From Tepidibacter hydrothermalis (lineage in GTDB: Bacteria; Bacillota; Clostridia; Peptostreptococcales; Peptostreptococcaceae): a stretch of DNA of 64,000 bases. Position numbers and translations under genes: made by a program. This document shows positions 19,149-28,096 of this stretch, in pieces (position 1 is the first letter of the stretch; each line of letters begins with the position of its first letter). The stretch covers positions 3,472,001 through 3,536,000 of the forward strand of contig NZ_CP120733.1 in NCBI RefSeq assembly GCF_029542625.1. The letters are read 5' to 3'. The notes below the pieces were generated by a model. It did not search any database, was not told where the DNA came from, and saw nothing but the letters and a program-made list of their open reading frames with translations.

Positions 19149-19976
19149 TTAAACACATTCAAGTATATTTTCTTCGTAGCTTATCCAGTCACTGATACTG
19201 CCCACATACAGCCTTACCTTGTAGCCAAGTTCATCTAAAATTACAAAGTTCAATGCACCGTCTATTCCCGATCCACAGTATGTTATTATTTCCATCTTAC
19301 TATTTACGAAGCTGAAATTCTTTTCAAGCATAGACCTTTCCTTCAATCTTCCGTCATCCTTCACATTTTTTTGCCAGTGCAGATTCATTGCACCAGGTAT
19401 ATGCCCGTTTTTTGAATACAAAGGCTCATACTCACCTGTGTAGCGACGGTGTTCTCTGGAATCCAAAAGTACTATATTGGAGTTCAACATAGCTTTTTTC
19501 ACATACTCTATGTCGCAATATATGTCATGAAACTGCTCAATCTTAATGCTTCCTCCCTGTCTTGCCTCGGGACACTCTTTAGAAATAGGAAGACCTAGCT
19601 GCTTCCACGCTTCATATCCACCGTTCAGTATGTATACATTTTCAAAACCCATGTTTTTGAGCTGCCACCATCCCCTTGCGGAACTGTATGTCCTGTCGTC
19701 ATAGCATACTATCTGTGAATCCATTCTCAGCCCCATTTTTTCAAGCTTTTTACCCAATATCGAAAGTTCAGGTACCGGTCTTGCCCCGCCGTGGGCTTTT
19801 TGCGCACCCGAAAGATCCTCGTTGATATCTAAATAGAATGCATTTTTTATATGTCCTTTAGCATACGCCCCTTTTCCATATGAAGCGTCAAACAAACCAA
19901 ACCTGCAGTCGATTATAAATAGTTCTTCATCATCCATATGCTTTTCAACCCATGCACAATCAACGAAATTTCTCAT
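19149..19976 (-). CDS. Tandem-rhodanese sulfurtransferase (thiosulfate/3-mercaptopyruvate type)
   Basis: The protein of 275 residues has two rhodanese domains. The inactive N-terminal one shows DCRFGLFD, the GHIKNAFYLD block and a segment CYDDRTYSSARGWW. The C-terminal one has LLDSREHRRYTGE, GHIPGAMNLHW and the active-site Cys in TYCGSGIDGA near residue 236. It transfers sulfane sulfur to thiophilic acceptors. Base composition is visibly richer in G and C than the neighbouring core genes. Together with the divergent LysR gene this suggests acquisition as a pair. Confidence 0.92.
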   Translation of the reverse strand: MRNFVDCAWVEKHMDDEELFIIDCRFGLFDASYGKGAYAKGHIKNAFYLDINEDLSGAQKAHGGARPVPELSILGKKLEKMGLRMDSQIVCYDDRTYSSARGWWQLKNMGFENVYILNGGYEAWKQLGLPISKECPEARQGGSIKIEQFHDIYCDIEYVKKAMLNSNIVLLDSREHRRYTGEYEPLYSKNGHIPGAMNLHWQKNVKDDGRLKERSMLEKNFSFVNSKMEIITYCGSGIDGALNFVILDELGYKVRLYVGSISDWISYEENILECV

Positions 19977-20293
19977 AAGAACCCCTCCAAATTTATATAT
20001 TCTCCCTTTTCAATCACAGTCTCAGACCTGCCTATTCATCCAATCAGAATCCATGATTGAAAAAAGTGGTTAAGCTAATCTCTTTTATACCAGTTAAAAT
20101 CTCCAGCGTAGAATATGGTTATTCCGTCTTCTTTTACAGTTTAACAAACCATTTTCAGTACATAAAATGAATGCTATATAGCTACTTTAGGTCTATTCAC
20201 AATAAGTATACACCTTTTCTGATATCTTGTATAATAATAATACTTGATACTAAATATCTTATTTTCTGATAACAAGAGGGGGGCATTCTGAAT
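19977..20293. promoter_or_regulatory. 317-bp divergent promoter region between rhodanese and LysR genes
   Basis: The two genes point away from each other, the usual place for LysR-type operators. A TATAAT lies at about 20230 toward the LysR gene. No perfect operator palindrome could be singled out by eye and no other gene is seen. Confidence 0.4.
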
Positions 20294-21166
20294 ATGGATT
20301 TACTTAACTTAGAAATATTTCAATCAGTCGCAAGGAATCAAAGTATATCTGGCGCAGCGAAAGAACTTCAATATGCTCAATCTAATATAACTACAAGAAT
20401 TCAGCAACTTGAAGCAGAGTTTGAAACGACATTGCTTTATCGACATAATCGCGGTGTGACTTTAACAGATAAAGGACATACGTTGTTAGCTTATTCAGAG
20501 AGAATCTTGAGTTTAATTGAAGAGATGAATAATGAAGTCACAGACAGTCAAACTATAAAAGGGAAATTAAATATTGGATATATAGAAACAACAGCAGCGA
20601 TAAGACTTCCGAAGCTAATTTCAAAGTTTCATAAAAGTTTTCCTAAAGTCGAGTTAGCCCTTACATCAGGTGTTTCTGAAGGTAACTTCAATGCAGTTTT
20701 GCAACATGAACTTGATGGAGCATTTATTGCTGATGCTATTTATCATGACGACCTCATTCAAACGAAGTTTGTGGATGAAGAGCTCATACTGATTACAAAT
20801 ACACAAGTTGCTCAGGGTATAACTCTGGATAAGTTAAATAACTGTACAATTCTAGTTTTTCATAAAGGTTGTGCATATCGAAAGAAACTCGAAGATTTTT
20901 TACATAGTCAATGGATTGTCCCCAAAAAGACTATGGAATTTGGCTCTCTAGATGCCATCATGGGGTGTGTATCCGCTGGCCTTGGAGTGACTATGATGCC
21001 AAGAAGTTTGGTGAAAAGGTACATTTTAAATGGAAGTGATCTACAGCATATCTTCCCTAAATTTAATGTTAATGTTACAACCATGTTTATACACCGAAAA
21101 GACAAGTATATATCCCCAGCATTATCAAAACTGTTAGATATGATTAAAAAAGGCTCTAGTTTATAG
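20294..21166 (+). CDS. LysR-type transcriptional regulator
   Basis: The protein of 290 residues has an N-terminal winged helix-turn-helix (LEIFQSVARNQSISGAAKELQYAQSNITTRIQQLE, residues 6-40), a linker helix, and a LysR substrate-binding region starting near residue 90 (GKLNIGYIETTAAIRLPKL). The family binds T-N11-A sites and usually controls the divergent gene, here the sulfurtransferase. The ribosome site is GAGGGGGG ahead of ATG 20294. The effector is unknown. Confidence 0.92.
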   Translation: MDLLNLEIFQSVARNQSISGAAKELQYAQSNITTRIQQLEAEFETTLLYRHNRGVTLTDKGHTLLAYSERILSLIEEMNNEVTDSQTIKGKLNIGYIETTAAIRLPKLISKFHKSFPKVELALTSGVSEGNFNAVLQHELDGAFIADAIYHDDLIQTKFVDEELILITNTQVAQGITLDKLNNCTILVFHKGCAYRKKLEDFLHSQWIVPKKTMEFGSLDAIMGCVSAGLGVTMMPRSLVKRYILNGSDLQHIFPKFNVNVTTMFIHRKDKYISPALSKLLDMIKKGSSL

Positions 21167-21178
21167 CAAGAGCCTTTT
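21148..21178 (+). terminator. Terminator of the LysR gene
   Basis: AAAAGGCTCT pairs with AGAGCCTTTT around the TAG stop codon region, with an 11-nt loop. Confidence 0.8.
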
Positions 21179-21323
21179 CAGATTGTAGACAAACAGCTAT
21201 TAGATATTGAAACGCTGATAGCTATTTTAGTTTTTGAATCAAAACTTCACAATTTACAGTCAACAACAACATAAAATGTTCAAAAATATATAGTTGTCAT
21301 TGCTTATACATTTGTGAAATCAA

Positions 21324-21363
21324 AAAACCTGTAACCCCTTATAAATAAAGGGTTACAGGTTTT
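21324..21363. terminator. Chromosomal terminator displaced from guaA by the element
   Basis: AAAACCTGTAACCC pairs with GGGTTACAGGTTTT. It sits just outside the left attachment core and resembles the hairpin at 33809-33850 beside guaA. It probably terminated guaA before the element inserted. Confidence 0.75.
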
Positions 21364-21368
21364 GTTTG

Positions 21369-21382
21369 TTCTATTCCCACTC
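21369..21382. repeat. Left attachment core (attL side)
   Basis: TTCTATTCCCACTC repeats 33855-33868 with one mismatch. On the minus strand both read GAGTGGGARTAG, the last codons (Glu-Trp-Glu-stop) of guaA. Confidence 0.85.
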
Positions 21383-21485
21383 TGTCAATTTATTGTTTTC
21401 AGGTTTTGCAACCCTTGATTTTACTGCATTTCATTTCTCATATTTCTATATTTTCACTTGAAAAACAAGGCTTCATAAAATATGT

Positions 21486-21506
21486 GTATCATTTCTGTAT
21501 CACGAA
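21486..21506. repeat. Left arm-type integrase-site repeat
   Basis: GTATCATTTCTGTATCACG is partly repeated at 33781-33801 in the same orientation (16 of 21 bases). Each copy holds two GTATC half-sites 11 bp apart, about 100 bp inside the left core. These are good candidates for integrase arm binding. Confidence 0.6.
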
Positions 21507-21583
21507 TATCATATATTTTATCAGTCATTAATAACTGTTTTTTTTTACTTATTTTCATAAGTATCTTTTCCAATGTATTCATC

Positions 21584-21609
21584 CAACAATTTAGGTCAAC
21601 AATTTAGGT
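21584..21609. repeat. 13-bp perfect tandem duplication at the end of the XRE gene
   Basis: CAACAATTTAGGT occurs twice in immediate succession. Removing one unit restores a longer reading frame for the XRE gene. Confidence 0.9.
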
Positions 21610-21962
21610 GAAATATGATATGACCATCTTTTCACATATACAGCAGTTCCAAAAGGAAGTCTTTGATTTTGAAGTCCAACCCTTATGTACTGTTGTGATT
21701 TTCCAAGTCTTCTTGCTGCTTCTGCTACTGATATATTACGAATACCTGATCCAGTATCCTTTTCAGTAACTTCTGAATCCAAGTATTCAATTGTACAATC
21801 AAGTGCATCTGCAATCTTCTGCTTCACATCATCTTTAGGGACATTCTTTCCTGAAAGGTACTGACTGATTGATGACTTACCTTTATCAATTTGTTTTGCC
21901 AATTCTGATTGTGTCATATTTCTTTCATCCATTGCCTTTTTTAAATTCTTTGCAAAACTCAC
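21591..21962 (-). CDS. XRE-family HTH protein with C-terminal DNA-binding-like domain, C-terminus frameshifted
   Basis: Residues 1-65 form an XRE helix-turn-helix (MTQSELAKQIDKGKSSISQYLSGKNVP). Residues 75-120 form a small MerR/excisionase-like domain (SVAEAARRLGKSQQYIRVGLQNQRLPFGTA) that also occurs alone in the 29918 gene. The frame is open from 22025, but GTG 21962 after AAAGGGGTGGAAGG gives the usual XRE N-terminus. The protein ends PKLLT because of a 13-bp tandem duplication. Without it the C-terminus would read on to PKLLDEYIGKDTYENK. It lies at the left end of the element. Its role is unknown. Confidence 0.75.
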   Translation of the reverse strand: MSFAKNLKKAMDERNMTQSELAKQIDKGKSSISQYLSGKNVPKDDVKQKIADALDCTIEYLDSEVTEKDTGSGIRNISVAEAARRLGKSQQYIRVGLQNQRLPFGTAVYVKRWSYHISPKLLT

Positions 21963-22394
21963 CCTTCCACCCCTTTCCGATTCACCCCTATAACTCATAT
22001 AAGCTTCATATAAGCATCTTTTCATATTCCTTGATATATTTTACCCTTTAATATTAAAAGTCTTATCCTGATTGATTTAATAAGCATATTAAAGTTCAAT
22101 TTTATAATACCACCAGGTAGTAACATTGTAAATGTAATTATCTGAAAATTTCAAGGTCATATAATGCCCATATAGCTGTTTTATCAATGGTCTTAATACA
22201 TTTAAAAACACCCTGCATGATGCAAAGTGCCTAATCAATCTATTTTGCTATTGGTCTTCTGAATACACAAATGAAGATTCCAAATGGAAGACAAATCTTC
22301 ACCAGTTCAACCCAAGTGATATTGGATGCATCTGATGATGGAACTTATTAATATTTATCCATTTCATGATTTTCACCTGCCTTTTTATTTTTTC

Positions 22395-22537
22395 TGTCCT
22401 TCTGATGTCCGTTTGTCCATTTGAAATACCCCTTACAACTATCTTTTATAAGAGAAAAAAATTTTTAGAAAAAAAAGTTAGTAAGTAAAAAGAGTTTATA
22501 TATATATAAGAAGGACATAATGGACAACAGATGGACA
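22395..22537. repeat. Inverted triplets of GGACA boxes flanking an AT-rich tract
   Basis: Three TGTCC boxes (22395, 22406, 22414) face three GGACA boxes (22513, 22522, 22533), spaced 8-11 bp within each group. The two groups are in inverted orientation on either side of about 70 bp of A/T-rich DNA. The layout resembles a protein-binding array at an origin or a transfer/packaging site. Confidence 0.55.
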
Positions 22538-22695
22538 GGGAAATTTTTCGCCGTCCTCATATTTGTATTCTTTTCTTGGGTATGTTTTTAAGACTCATAT
22601 TAGGCTCATATTAAAGGTTTAATATGTTTTTGGTGTATTTGTATGGTTGAATAATAAAATGCCTACATTTACCCAATATGAGCCTTGAAAAATAG

Positions 22696-22726
22696 AAAAA
22701 CCCCTGAACCGTTATAGTCCAAGGGT
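22696..22726 (-). terminator. Terminator after the tape measure gene
   Basis: On the minus strand ACCCTTG pairs with CAGGGGT (one wobble) and five T residues follow. It is the likely 3' end of the element's late transcript. Confidence 0.65.
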
Positions 22727-22739
22727 CTGTGCTTAATAT

Positions 22740-25154
22740 TTAACTATGAACTCCTTCTGTACAAGCATGATCCAAAGCTTGTTGTACACCTTCACTTAGA
22801 TGATTAACTACACCATCAATATCCATGTCATTATTTACAATGTTTTGCATTCCACTCATGTCAATCTTGATTTCAGGAGTAGTATATCTATTTATTGTTT
22901 CTTGTTCTGCCACATCTCTCATATACTTCAAATCTTCTTGTGAAATATCCACTGAATCTTTCATTGCACCTGTGTTTTCAGCAATATCAGAAATGTTAGA
23001 TGCAACTGAATCATAGGCACTTCCATTAGAATCATCATTCTGATTTGCAAATGCTGCAACTTGTGCTGAATCAATTTCAGCTTGTCTTGTTGCAGTAGCT
23101 TCCATTGCATCAGCTTGCATTTGGATCAGTTGTGAATTACGATCACTCATATTGGATTCTATTTCACTCCTGTATGCTTCAAGTGCTGATTCCCTTGCTG
23201 CCTTTTCAGCTTCATTTTGAAGTGCTGCATTCGTTCCAAAGGTTACATTATTGATGGTATCAATTGAAACACCAGGAATATTGTTCAAAGTATCAATGAA
23301 ACCATTTATGATGTCTATTGCACCATTGACCATGTTTTGAAGAATCATAAGCACATCTGCTTTCATATCCCCCATAAAGTTGGTTATTCCAACACCTGCT
23401 GTCATCATTCCAAGCTTCATTTGATCCCATAAATCAAGTACCCAATAAACACCAGTGAAGAATCCTATCTTTACCCAATCCCAAGCAGTCAGAATTCCAT
23501 TCATTGCTATCTTCCAGGCTATTTCTAACCCACCAACTGATTGAACCCATTTATAAATCATTCCAATTACTGCACCAATAACAACTGCAATCCATGTGAG
23601 TGGATTAGTCATCAAGGTGGTAAAGAATGCTTGTGCTGCACCATTTGCAATCCATGTTGCAGTGGCACTTATCCCAAGACCAATGGCATATGCACCAAGG
23701 GCAACAGCTACACCAAGAACTATTGGTTCAAGTGTTTCCCAATTTTGAGCCAGTAAACTGATAAAGTCAAGTAATGGTTGTGAAGCCATCAATATATTAT
23801 TGGTGACACCAGTCCAAACTTGTCCCCATGTCATAGGCATGGATTCAAATTCTTGGTTAATAGCATCAGTAGCACCAAGCATTGAATTCTTGACTATTTC
23901 AGCAGTGATCATTCCTTCTGATGCCATGTCCTTGATCTGTCCAATAGGAACATTTAAGTAATCTGCAATGGATTGAATAACATTTGGTGCTGCTTCAAAT
24001 ACTGCATTAAGTTCTTCACCACGCAAGACACCTGAACCAAGTGCTTGTATTAATTGAAGTGAAGCTGATGCCATTTCTTGTTGTGAAGCACCTGCAATGA
24101 CAAACATTTTATTTAGGTTTTCAGCGAAAGCAATGGTTTCAACATTAGAAGCAAAAGCATCACCTGCACGTTGACCAAGTTTTGCAACCACATCTGCTGT
24201 ATCAGCATATGATGCCCTTGCTCTTTGTGCTGATTGGAATATCATATCTTGTAATTCTTCTGTTGTTTGCAATCCATCATTTATTAGATTTAACCTTGCT
24301 TCTGTCTGTGTCATCTGATCGGACACACTAACTAAATTACCAATACTTTGAATTGACATATATGCAGCAGCCAGTCCAAGTAATTTATTTTCTAACCCAC
24401 TTGCAGCAGAAGTTCCATCCCTAATCTGATTATTGAATTGACCTTGTGCATCAACATTATCTCTGATATATCTTTCAGTACCACCAACAGTCTGTGATAA
24501 CCTCATATAAGCTTGATTTGCTTCATCTACATCCATTCTTTGAAGTGCTTGATTCAAGTCATCCTGTTGGTCTACTGCTTGACTTAACTGCATTCTTAAT
24601 TGTTCCAGTTCACTGTTTGCCAAATCAGTTCCAAGATTCATTGGATTACTTTCAATTTGGTCAATCTGTGTTCTAATTCTTTGAATTCTTCCTGTCATAG
24701 CATTCAAATCAGAAACCATGTTGTCAGGGAATATGTCAGTAGTAGATGCTTGTTGTGCAATCTGCTCTTGTGTACTGTTCAAAGTGTTCAACATTGTATT
24801 TGTTGATTGAACTTCCTGTTGGAATCTTTCAATTCCAGTATTCGTGAACACTTCCATGTTATCTGAATTCCAAATAGGTTGGACAGGCACATTGGCTGTT
24901 GTTTGACCTGAAATATTAAATTCAAGATCAGGTGATATTATTCGTGAAAGTTCTTCTTCCATTTGTCTAATTGCAATAGTAGCTTGGTCTATTTCTTCTC
25001 TTGCTCCATCAAAATTAGATCCATCAAATGAATTACTTGCTACTGACTGCATGTCCTCAAAAGAATTCACTGTTACCATTAATGCACTTGCTATATCGTG
25101 CAGTGGTGCTGATATTCTATCTATAAGTTCAATTTGAGAACTAATACTTGCCAT
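22740..25154 (-). CDS. Phage tail tape measure protein
   Basis: The 804-residue protein has a long alpha-helical N-terminal part rich in Gln/Asn. The tape-measure N-terminal domain (TIGR02675-like) covers about 285-430, with [19 protein letters not shown] and [26 protein letters not shown]. Hydrophobic segments lie at about 465-560 and 590-640. The C-terminus has the [33 protein letters not shown] pattern of siphophage tape measures. In phages it sets tail length and assists DNA ejection. Here it has no other tail genes around it. Only a small ORF precedes it, 3 bp away, where a tail chaperone would normally be. Confidence 0.92.
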   Translation of the reverse strand: MASISSQIELIDRISAPLHDIASALMVTVNSFEDMQSVASNSFDGSNFDGAREEIDQATIAIRQMEEELSRIISPDLEFNISGQTTANVPVQPIWNSDNMEVFTNTGIERFQQEVQSTNTMLNTLNSTQEQIAQQASTTDIFPDNMVSDLNAMTGRIQRIRTQIDQIESNPMNLGTDLANSELEQLRMQLSQAVDQQDDLNQALQRMDVDEANQAYMRLSQTVGGTERYIRDNVDAQGQFNNQIRDGTSAASGLENKLLGLAAAYMSIQSIGNLVSVSDQMTQTEARLNLINDGLQTTEELQDMIFQSAQRARASYADTADVVAKLGQRAGDAFASNVETIAFAENLNKMFVIAGASQQEMASASLQLIQALGSGVLRGEELNAVFEAAPNVIQSIADYLNVPIGQIKDMASEGMITAEIVKNSMLGATDAINQEFESMPMTWGQVWTGVTNNILMASQPLLDFISLLAQNWETLEPIVLGVAVALGAYAIGLGISATATWIANGAAQAFFTTLMTNPLTWIAVVIGAVIGMIYKWVQSVGGLEIAWKIAMNGILTAWDWVKIGFFTGVYWVLDLWDQMKLGMMTAGVGITNFMGDMKADVLMILQNMVNGAIDIINGFIDTLNNIPGVSIDTINNVTFGTNAALQNEAEKAARESALEAYRSEIESNMSDRNSQLIQMQADAMEATATRQAEIDSAQVAAFANQNDDSNGSAYDSVASNISDIAENTGAMKDSVDISQEDLKYMRDVAEQETINRYTTPEIKIDMSGMQNIVNNDMDIDGVVNHLSEGVQQALDHACTEGVHS

Positions 25155-25157
25155 AGT

Positions 25158-25619
25158 TTACACCCCCTTTCTTTTAAATAATGTTTTGATTTTATCTATA
25201 CCAAAGAACTTTTTATTGCTCTTGATATATTCAGCTTTGACACTTCTTCTTTTCTTTTCCCATTCACATGCTGATTTGTAGCCATCTTCTTGAAATTCTA
25301 AGTTGTAATATTCAATGGCAAGTTTAATCCATTTGTCATTTTTCTTTTCCCACTTTGGAATTCTTTTTCTCATGTAGGTATAGAAACCTTGTTTTGTACC
25401 AAGTAGATCATCAGGAAGTGACATCACTGCTGTCATAATTGAAACTGACCTTTCGAGATCATAAGCCTTATTCAGAAGAATCTTGCCATCCCCAGTTATA
25501 GCCATGAAATCATCAGCATTTGTTTTGGTAAAAGTCAGTTCCTTGATGTATTCCATTTCAACATAATTGAAATTCACTGCCCAAAGGTCATTATTTATAA
25601 CTGTGATATTTGTATTCAT
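25158..25619 (-). CDS. Hypothetical phage protein upstream of the tape measure gene
   Basis: This protein of 153 residues is not recognised. It has mixed alpha/beta composition, an N-terminal NTNITVINNDLWAVNFNYVEMEYIKELTF region that looks like beta strands, and a very basic C-terminus (EKKRRSVKAEYIKSNKKF). Its position directly before the tape measure is where phages encode tail-assembly chaperones, but no slippery frameshift site is obvious. The frame opens at 25667; ATG 25619 follows AGGCAGGTGA and is preferred. Confidence 0.65.
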   Translation of the reverse strand: MNTNITVINNDLWAVNFNYVEMEYIKELTFTKTNADDFMAITGDGKILLNKAYDLERSVSIMTAVMSLPDDLLGTKQGFYTYMRKRIPKWEKKNDKWIKLAIEYYNLEFQEDGYKSACEWEKKRRSVKAEYIKSNKKFFGIDKIKTLFKRKGV

Positions 25620-25635
25620 TTTCTTCACCTGCCTT

Positions 25636-26181
25636 TCATCCAAGTAATTCTTCAATGCATTCATCACTGAACAATCTAATTTTAAGCAAGTTCACAAGTC
25701 TGTTTTTGTGTCTGTCTATGGTCTTCACATCCACTTCAAAATAATAAGCAATATCTTCTCTAGTCTGTCCTTCAAAGTATTTCATAGGGATTAACTCATA
25801 ATATGGATCATCTTTGATGATATTAAGTGCAGCATCTATTTGAGAAATATATCCTTCAATTTGAACAATAGATGCCTTTATCTTTTGAATTGCATTCATT
25901 GATTTTTCATATTCGTTTGAATTGTCATAGTTGTTGCTTGAACTCCATTGAACAAAGCTTTTACTTCGCTTTGATATACCTTCTTTTTCAATGGTTTCAA
26001 TTTCTTCCAACTTGCTTTTCAACACATTTTCAAATTTGGGATAATTATATAATAATGTTTCAGTCTTTTGAAATGCTGTTTGTCTAGTAGATTTCAACAT
26101 TCTTTGCTTTTTAAGTTCATTGAATGTTGATTCAACAGTTTTTTCTTGAATTAATTCTTTAAGTCTTTGTTCTATATTCAT
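25636..26181 (-). CDS. Sigma-70 region-4-like phage late regulator (ArpU/RinA-like)
   Basis: The protein of 181 residues has a helical N-terminal half and a C-terminal helix-turn-helix in the segment YYELIPMKYFEGQTREDIAYYFEVDVKTIDRHKNRLVNLLKIRLF. This is the shape of phage late-gene activators related to sigma region 4. The inferred job is switching on the tape-measure or late genes or a helper promoter. The ATG follows GGGGGT. Its end is just before the start of the 153-residue gene. Confidence 0.75.
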   Translation of the reverse strand: MNIEQRLKELIQEKTVESTFNELKKQRMLKSTRQTAFQKTETLLYNYPKFENVLKSKLEEIETIEKEGISKRSKSFVQWSSSNNYDNSNEYEKSMNAIQKIKASIVQIEGYISQIDAALNIIKDDPYYELIPMKYFEGQTREDIAYYFEVDVKTIDRHKNRLVNLLKIRLFSDECIEELLG

Positions 26182-26249
26182 TGGAATAACCCCCTTTTAG
26201 AAGTCAAGGGAACGAGGTGTCAAATCCCTATCCACTTGCATCTTAAAAT

Positions 26250-26993
26250 TTAACCTTCAACAGTTTCATGTTCTGTCTGATCTGTTACCTGACCAATTCC
26301 AGGGATGGTCTTTGCATATTCTTCAATAATCTGTGCAAAACCAATAATGTTGTCTTCATCTGCCATCTGTTCATATGAATCAATTGGAACACTATAAGAC
26401 TGACCATTCATGATAAATGTCTGTCCATCTTCCCTTGGATAGATAAACAGCATATTTGCAATGCTTTCCATTTCATCAAAGGTGTTCATTACCATTTCAA
26501 CTTTGTTCAACTTTCCAAATGTTTTAGGGTAGGTGCTGTTTCCATTTGGGTCTATTAGATCAACCCTCTTACCAATCACATTCTTAAACAGCTTCATTTG
26601 ATTATAGTCATCAATGAAGTCTTTCAGGATCATGTATGCTTTATCATCTGTAATCTGTTCAGCTTCAATCATAAGGAATTGAAGTGCATTGTTCACTTTG
26701 GTTGCATAATCAGAAGGTTTGGATGCCTTATTGAACAGTTCAGGAAGAACTTGTTTCTTTGCTTTATCCAAGATAACTTTCAACTTTTGGTTATAAACCT
26801 TATTGATTTTCGCATTACTGGATTTTACAGCAGCAACTTCATTTCTGATTTGTTCCTGAATATAGTCCATTGCATAGGTGTTGACCTGCTTACCCCATTC
26901 TTCAACTATTCTTTTGATTTCTTTTTTCATTTGTTCACTGTTTGCATGGTATGCATCAATGATTGCTTGTATTTTCTTAATTAATTCAAACAT
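26250..26993 (-). CDS. Hypothetical element protein, helical, 247 residues
   Basis: I do not recognise the family. The first 125 residues are strongly helical and charged (MKKEIKRIVEEWGKQ; KVILDKAKKQVLPELFNKA), probably coiled-coil. A beta-rich middle follows (VIGKRVDLIDPNGNSTYPKTFGKLNKVEMVM) with an acidic tail. It lies in the late series between the small ORFs and the sigma-like regulator. A morphogenesis or scaffold role is only a guess from position. Confidence 0.6.
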   Translation of the reverse strand: MFELIKKIQAIIDAYHANSEQMKKEIKRIVEEWGKQVNTYAMDYIQEQIRNEVAAVKSSNAKINKVYNQKLKVILDKAKKQVLPELFNKASKPSDYATKVNNALQFLMIEAEQITDDKAYMILKDFIDDYNQMKLFKNVIGKRVDLIDPNGNSTYPKTFGKLNKVEMVMNTFDEMESIANMLFIYPREDGQTFIMNGQSYSVPIDSYEQMADEDNIIGFAQIIEEYAKTIPGIGQVTDQTEHETVEG

Positions 26994-26994
26994 T

Positions 26995-27270
26995 TTAATT
27001 TTCCCCTTTCGTGGTTTGATATGGATTTTCTAATTCTTCCAAACCTGCTTTTTTTAGTTCTTGGTTCATCTTGATATAAACTGCATTAATCTTTGCATCA
27101 TACAGTTTTCTTGCTTTATCAATTCTTTTTTCCTTTTCTTCTTTGGTGATCATCAGGTGATGCATTCCATGTCTTTTGTTTCTATTGGTCTTGATTCTTC
27201 TGATAACCTGATTCTTTTCCTTATTCAGTTGAAGAACCTTGTCCAATTGCTGTGTAATATAATCATTCAT
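26995..27270 (-). CDS. Hypothetical small basic helical protein
   Basis: 91 residues, almost wholly helical and rich in Lys/Arg (NKEKNQVIRRIKTNRNKRHGMHH; EEKEKRIDKARKLYDAK). ATG 27270 has the AAGGTCGGTGA ribosome site, so I reject the longer frame from 27324. It ends 1 bp before the next gene start. The function is unknown. Confidence 0.6.
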   Translation of the reverse strand: MNDYITQQLDKVLQLNKEKNQVIRRIKTNRNKRHGMHHLMITKEEKEKRIDKARKLYDAKINAVYIKMNQELKKAGLEELENPYQTTKGEN

Positions 27271-27287
27271 AGGATTCACCGACCTTC

Positions 27288-27611
27288 TTAATATGTTGAA
27301 TTTATAAATCCATGTTGATTCCATTCATCAGGATCACCAACTGTCATTGCAGCAATAGCAGTCCAAAATGTTCTTCTTTGTGATGGATGCAACTTTGATT
27401 TGAAGTCCTGGATCTGACTGTCAATATAGGTCTTGATTTCTTCTTTGTTGTAAAGTGCTTTAACTAATAGTTCAGCCTTTGGTTTGGATTCAGGTATGAT
27501 GTACCCTGCAAATTTAGCAACCTCAACTGCAAGGGTTATTTGACTTCTTTCTTCACCGTTGAAGTATCTGAACACAAATTCATCAGCAAATTTCTTTTCT
27601 TGATCTGTCAA
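27288..27611 (-). CDS. Terminase small-subunit-like protein (Terminase_2 type), TTG start
   Basis: 107 residues. The N-terminal pattern TDQEKKFADEFV-(14)-AVEVAKFAGYIIPESK resembles the HTH start of phage small terminases, and KAELLVKALYNKEEIKTYIDSQI fits the following helix. The only plausible start is TTG 27611, placed correctly after AAGGAAGGTG. No large terminase exists in the element, so it would have to act with a helper's TerL. Confidence 0.55.
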   Translation of the reverse strand: MTDQEKKFADEFVFRYFNGEERSQITLAVEVAKFAGYIIPESKPKAELLVKALYNKEEIKTYIDSQIQDFKSKLHPSQRRTFWTAIAAMTVGDPDEWNQHGFINSTY

Positions 27612-27707
27612 TTTTCTTCACCTTCCTTTCTTCAAATTATTAAATAATAAATTTTAATCGTTGATATATTAAGCTTTAACTAGGTTTTTGTTACTAACTT
27701 GTTATTA

Positions 27708-28064
27708 TTAATCATCTTCATCATCTTCACCCAAATCATCAACAAACACTACTGTTGAAAAACCTTCCACTTTCAGCTTTTCATCAGGTTTGAATCCTGC
27801 TCTATCAAGAATGTCCTTTGCTGCCATATATCTGACCATGTCATTCTTGGAATCAAGAAGATTTGTTTGTGTTTTGAATGCCTTTGCTGCAACTGATCTG
27901 ATACTTAGTGCAATCAGATAATCCAATTCTTGCATGAATTCATCATTCTTTTTCCATTCACATATGGTCTTTTCAGTGATGTTAATCTGCTTTGCAATTT
28001 CCTTTTGTGTGTGTTCACCTGATGCCATCAATTTGATGCATTTTTTCTGTTTTGCTGATAACAT
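27708..28064 (-). CDS. phBC6A51-type HTH protein, probable small terminase
   Basis: 118 residues. The N-terminus LSAKQKKCIKLMASGEHTQKEIAKQINITEKTICEWKKNDEF is a helix-turn-helix of the type found in phBC6A51-like terminase small subunits. The middle LLDSKNDMVRYMAAKDILDRAG is the helical oligomerisation region, and the tail is strongly acidic (DDLGEDDEDD). Phage-inducible islands use such proteins to redirect packaging. The start follows AAAGGGGGTGGG. Confidence 0.7.
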   Translation of the reverse strand: MLSAKQKKCIKLMASGEHTQKEIAKQINITEKTICEWKKNDEFMQELDYLIALSIRSVAAKAFKTQTNLLDSKNDMVRYMAAKDILDRAGFKPDEKLKVEGFSTVVFVDDLGEDDEDD

Positions 28065-28096
28065 AGACCCACCCCCTTTTTCTTCACATTTATTTA

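Larger units (their letters stand above)
21963..22739. other. 777-bp non-coding region at the left end of the element
   Basis: No intact ORF of normal size is present. A minus-strand ATG at about 22370 has a good ribosome site (AAAGGCAGGTGA) but stops after 22 codons. The +1 frame continues as VELVKICLPFGIFICVFRRP, so this may be a broken small membrane-peptide gene. The region also contains the TGTCC/GGACA array at 22395-22537, a poly-purine AT tract, and an 11-bp inverted repeat AGGCTCATATT (22602-22612 with 22675-22685). Confidence 0.5.

Noticed and set aside
22026-22370. Possible small holin-like gene at the left end of the element
   Set aside because: Only a 22-codon frame has a ribosome site; the hydrophobic continuation needs a frameshift, so it is at best a remnant.
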